Part shown: positions 62,499 to 64,000 of the stretch, piece after piece
Layout: each line of letters starts with the position of its first letter
Position numbering within the stretch: the stretch's first letter is position 1
Assembly: GCF_000325705.1 (NCBI RefSeq)
Contig: NC_019904.1
Location: 4,590,001-4,654,000, forward strand
From: Echinicola vietnamensis DSM 17526
GTDB lineage: Bacteria > Bacteroidota > Bacteroidia > Cytophagales > Cyclobacteriaceae
DNA: 64,000 nt
Direction: 5' to 3'
Notes under the pieces: model-generated
Seen by the model: only the letters and a program-made list of their open reading frames with translations
What the model was told of the DNA's origin: nothing
The model's database searches: none
Position numbers and translations under genes: made by a program

Positions 62499-64000
62499 AT
62501 GCTAAGCAACTATCCTTTATCGGAAGTAGAAGAATGTTTCTTAAAAGAGTCAGGGGTGAAAGAGATCACCACCAAGATCCCTTACCTGACTGTAGACAAT
62601 TTCCCAAAGCTTGGGTTATTGACGGCATGTAGGTTCCTGGAGTGGGCTGCCCACAACCCTAACGGGGTGATCAGCTTACCAACCGGTAAAACTCCTGAGT
62701 TTTTCATCAAATGGACCCAATTTCTGCTTGAGAATTGGGATAGCAAAAAAGGCAAGCAAATCCGTGAAGACTACGGAATGAGCGATCTCAAAAAGCCGGT
62801 GCTTAAAGACCTGCATTTTGTACAGATCGACGAATTTTACCCTATCTCTTCCTCCCAGCACAACAGTTTTTACCATTATGTAAACAAGTTTTACATTGAT
62901 GGCTTTGGACTTGATCCTAAAAAAGCGTTGCTGATCAATTCCGATGATATTCCATTGGCAGAAGGAAAACACTTTTCCGAAATTTTCCCGGATCTTAAAG
63001 TAGACCTTTCCCTGAGGTTTAGGGAAGCTGCCAACAAGCAAGAAAAACTGCAGCAGGAATCCATCTTTCTGATCGACAAATGGTGCGGAGAGTATGAACA
63101 AAAAATCAGGGAAAAAGGAGGCATCGGCTTCTTCTTGGGCGGCATCGGTCCTGATGGCCACATTGCCTTCAACACCCGAGGATCCGACATCTTCTCCACG
63201 ACCAGGCTGACAGAAACCAACTTTGAAACACAAGCGGTAGCAGCTGGTGACCTGGGCGGGATAGAAGTCTCGGCAAACCGCCTGGTCATTACCATTGGGT
63301 TGGACACCATCGTCTACAATCCAGAAGCCGTGGGCATCATCATCGCTGCTGGCGAGGCCAAGGCACAAATCGTCAAAGATTCACTGGAGACAGACCTGAC
63401 CAACATCCACCCGGCTACGGTACTCCAAAAACTGAAAAATGGTCGCTTTTACCTGACCAAAGGGGGCGCTTCCAAGCTCACCGATAGCATCAACACCTAC
63501 TACAAAACAGGCGAATGGACACAGGCCAAAACCGAAAAGTCCATCCTTGAGCTGTGTAAAAAGCTGGGCAAATATGCCAGTAGGCTTAAACTAGAGGACC
63601 TGAAAAACGATCCTTATACTTCCCTTATTCCTGATCTTTCAGAAAACACGGTGGCATCGGTGATCCAAAGCACCATCGATAAGCTGAATCGAGGAATCGA
63701 AAAAGAGGAAAATGAAGTACTGCTGCACACAGGACCACACCATGATGACATTTCTTTGGGGATCCTGCCGCACATCACCAACCAGCTGAGCGAAAAAACC
63801 AATGAAGCGCATTTCTCCGTATTGACTTCAGGGTTTACGGCGGTGACGAACACCTTTGTGATCGACACCTTGCTGCATACCAAGAAATTGCTGGATGAAG
63901 ACCAAATCCAGATGGTCAACTATGAGGATTTCTTCCAGACCGGTTATAAGCTGAAAATGGACAAAGATGTGTACCATTACCTCACCAATGTGGCTTCAGA
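62499..64000 (+). CDS. nagB: Glucosamine-6-phosphate deaminase fused to a PIG-L/LmbE domain (partial at 3' end)
   Basis: The 500 codons present end at the window edge without a stop. The N-terminal NagB-like domain has SLPTGKTP (residues 59-66), D111-E112 and GGIGPDGHIAFN (214-225; H221). From about residue 400 a PIG-L-like deacetylase domain begins with P413-HHDD417 (a PHxDD zinc motif). The two would convert N-acetyl- or N-deacetylated amino-sugar phosphates to fructose-6-phosphate plus ammonia. It starts 73 bases after the ROK regulator, suggesting control by it. Confidence 0.9.
   Translation, partial: MLSNYPLSEVEECFLKESGVKEITTKIPYLTVDNFPKLGLLTACRFLEWAAHNPNGVISLPTGKTPEFFIKWTQFLLENWDSKKGKQIREDYGMSDLKKPVLKDLHFVQIDEFYPISSSQHNSFYHYVNKFYIDGFGLDPKKALLINSDDIPLAEGKHFSEIFPDLKVDLSLRFREAANKQEKLQQESIFLIDKWCGEYEQKIREKGGIGFFLGGIGPDGHIAFNTRGSDIFSTTRLTETNFETQAVAAGDLGGIEVSANRLVITIGLDTIVYNPEAVGIIIAAGEAKAQIVKDSLETDLTNIHPATVLQKLKNGRFYLTKGGASKLTDSINTYYKTGEWTQAKTEKSILELCKKLGKYASRLKLEDLKNDPYTSLIPDLSENTVASVIQSTIDKLNRGIEKEENEVLLHTGPHHDDISLGILPHITNQLSEKTNEAHFSVLTSGFTAVTNTFVIDTLLHTKKLLDEDQIQMVNYEDFFQTGYKLKMDKDVYHYLTNVAS

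Noticed and set aside
1..64000. tRNA or rRNA genes, or prophage modules
   Set aside because: No tRNA-like cloverleaf, rRNA sequence or phage structural gene was recognised while reading both strands.

Overview
The window looks like the chromosome of a Bacteroidota bacterium, most likely of the Cytophagales (Cyclobacteriaceae-like; the rank below phylum is an inference). The evidence is an arginine operon with a succinylornithine-type transcarbamylase, start codons without Shine-Dalgarno sequences, several promoters of the TTTG-N20-TAnnTTTG type, a YfhO family protein, a NagB/PIG-L fusion, and intergenic repeats made of many small hairpins. No rRNA, tRNA, CRISPR array, phage or intact insertion sequence was found. 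Layout, left to right: the 3' end of smc (1-339); a cobalamin-type radical SAM protein, a FrnE-like oxidoreductase and a tiny zinc-ribbon membrane protein; an XRE-Fic pair (3990-5060) with an operator over its own promoter; and a complete arginine operon, GNAT-argG-argC-argD-argF'-argB-argE-argH (5870-14503), preceded by a long leader that holds a 39-codon ORF with clustered Arg codons. Then MerR-dprA, an HMG-CoA lyase, and a 1.5 kb repeat-bearing gap. 18.8-29 kb is a surface-glycan cluster: YfhO, two methyltransferases, a GT2, a flippase, a DegT aminotransferase and two GT4 enzymes. 29-41 kb holds mostly single metabolic genes: a large FAD/Fe-S dehydrogenase, DUF2254, a GH2 glycosidase, DUF1835, DUF3995, an NTF2-like protein, a flavoprotein, an Asp/Glu racemase homologue and a CDF-like protein. 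At 41.3-42.2 kb a zinc-finger protein and a short SSB diverge from a helically phased array of decamers. 42.4-43.9 kb is a repeat graveyard with remnants of an unidentified insertion sequence, a MITE-like element that also occurs at 3.8 kb, and a hairpin-rich repeat of about 0.7 kb that also occurs at 17.7 kb. After it come a SulP transporter with carbonic anhydrase (probable bicarbonate uptake and interconversion), two aldo/keto reductases, a TPR hybrid histidine kinase, hslV, the E2 subunit of pyruvate dehydrogenase, a YheT-like hydrolase, an unusual SRAP protein, fabH, a YwqK/MORN-repeat protein, and at the right edge a ROK regulator next to a NagB/PIG-L fusion cut by the window end (amino-sugar catabolism). 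Main points for a second look: the phased decamer array upstream of ssb, the paired hairpin-rich repeats bounded by insertion-sequence ends, the possible arginine attenuator, the Fic operator, and the SRAP protein lacking two of its usual active-site residues. All calls come from reading the sequence; no database search was possible.
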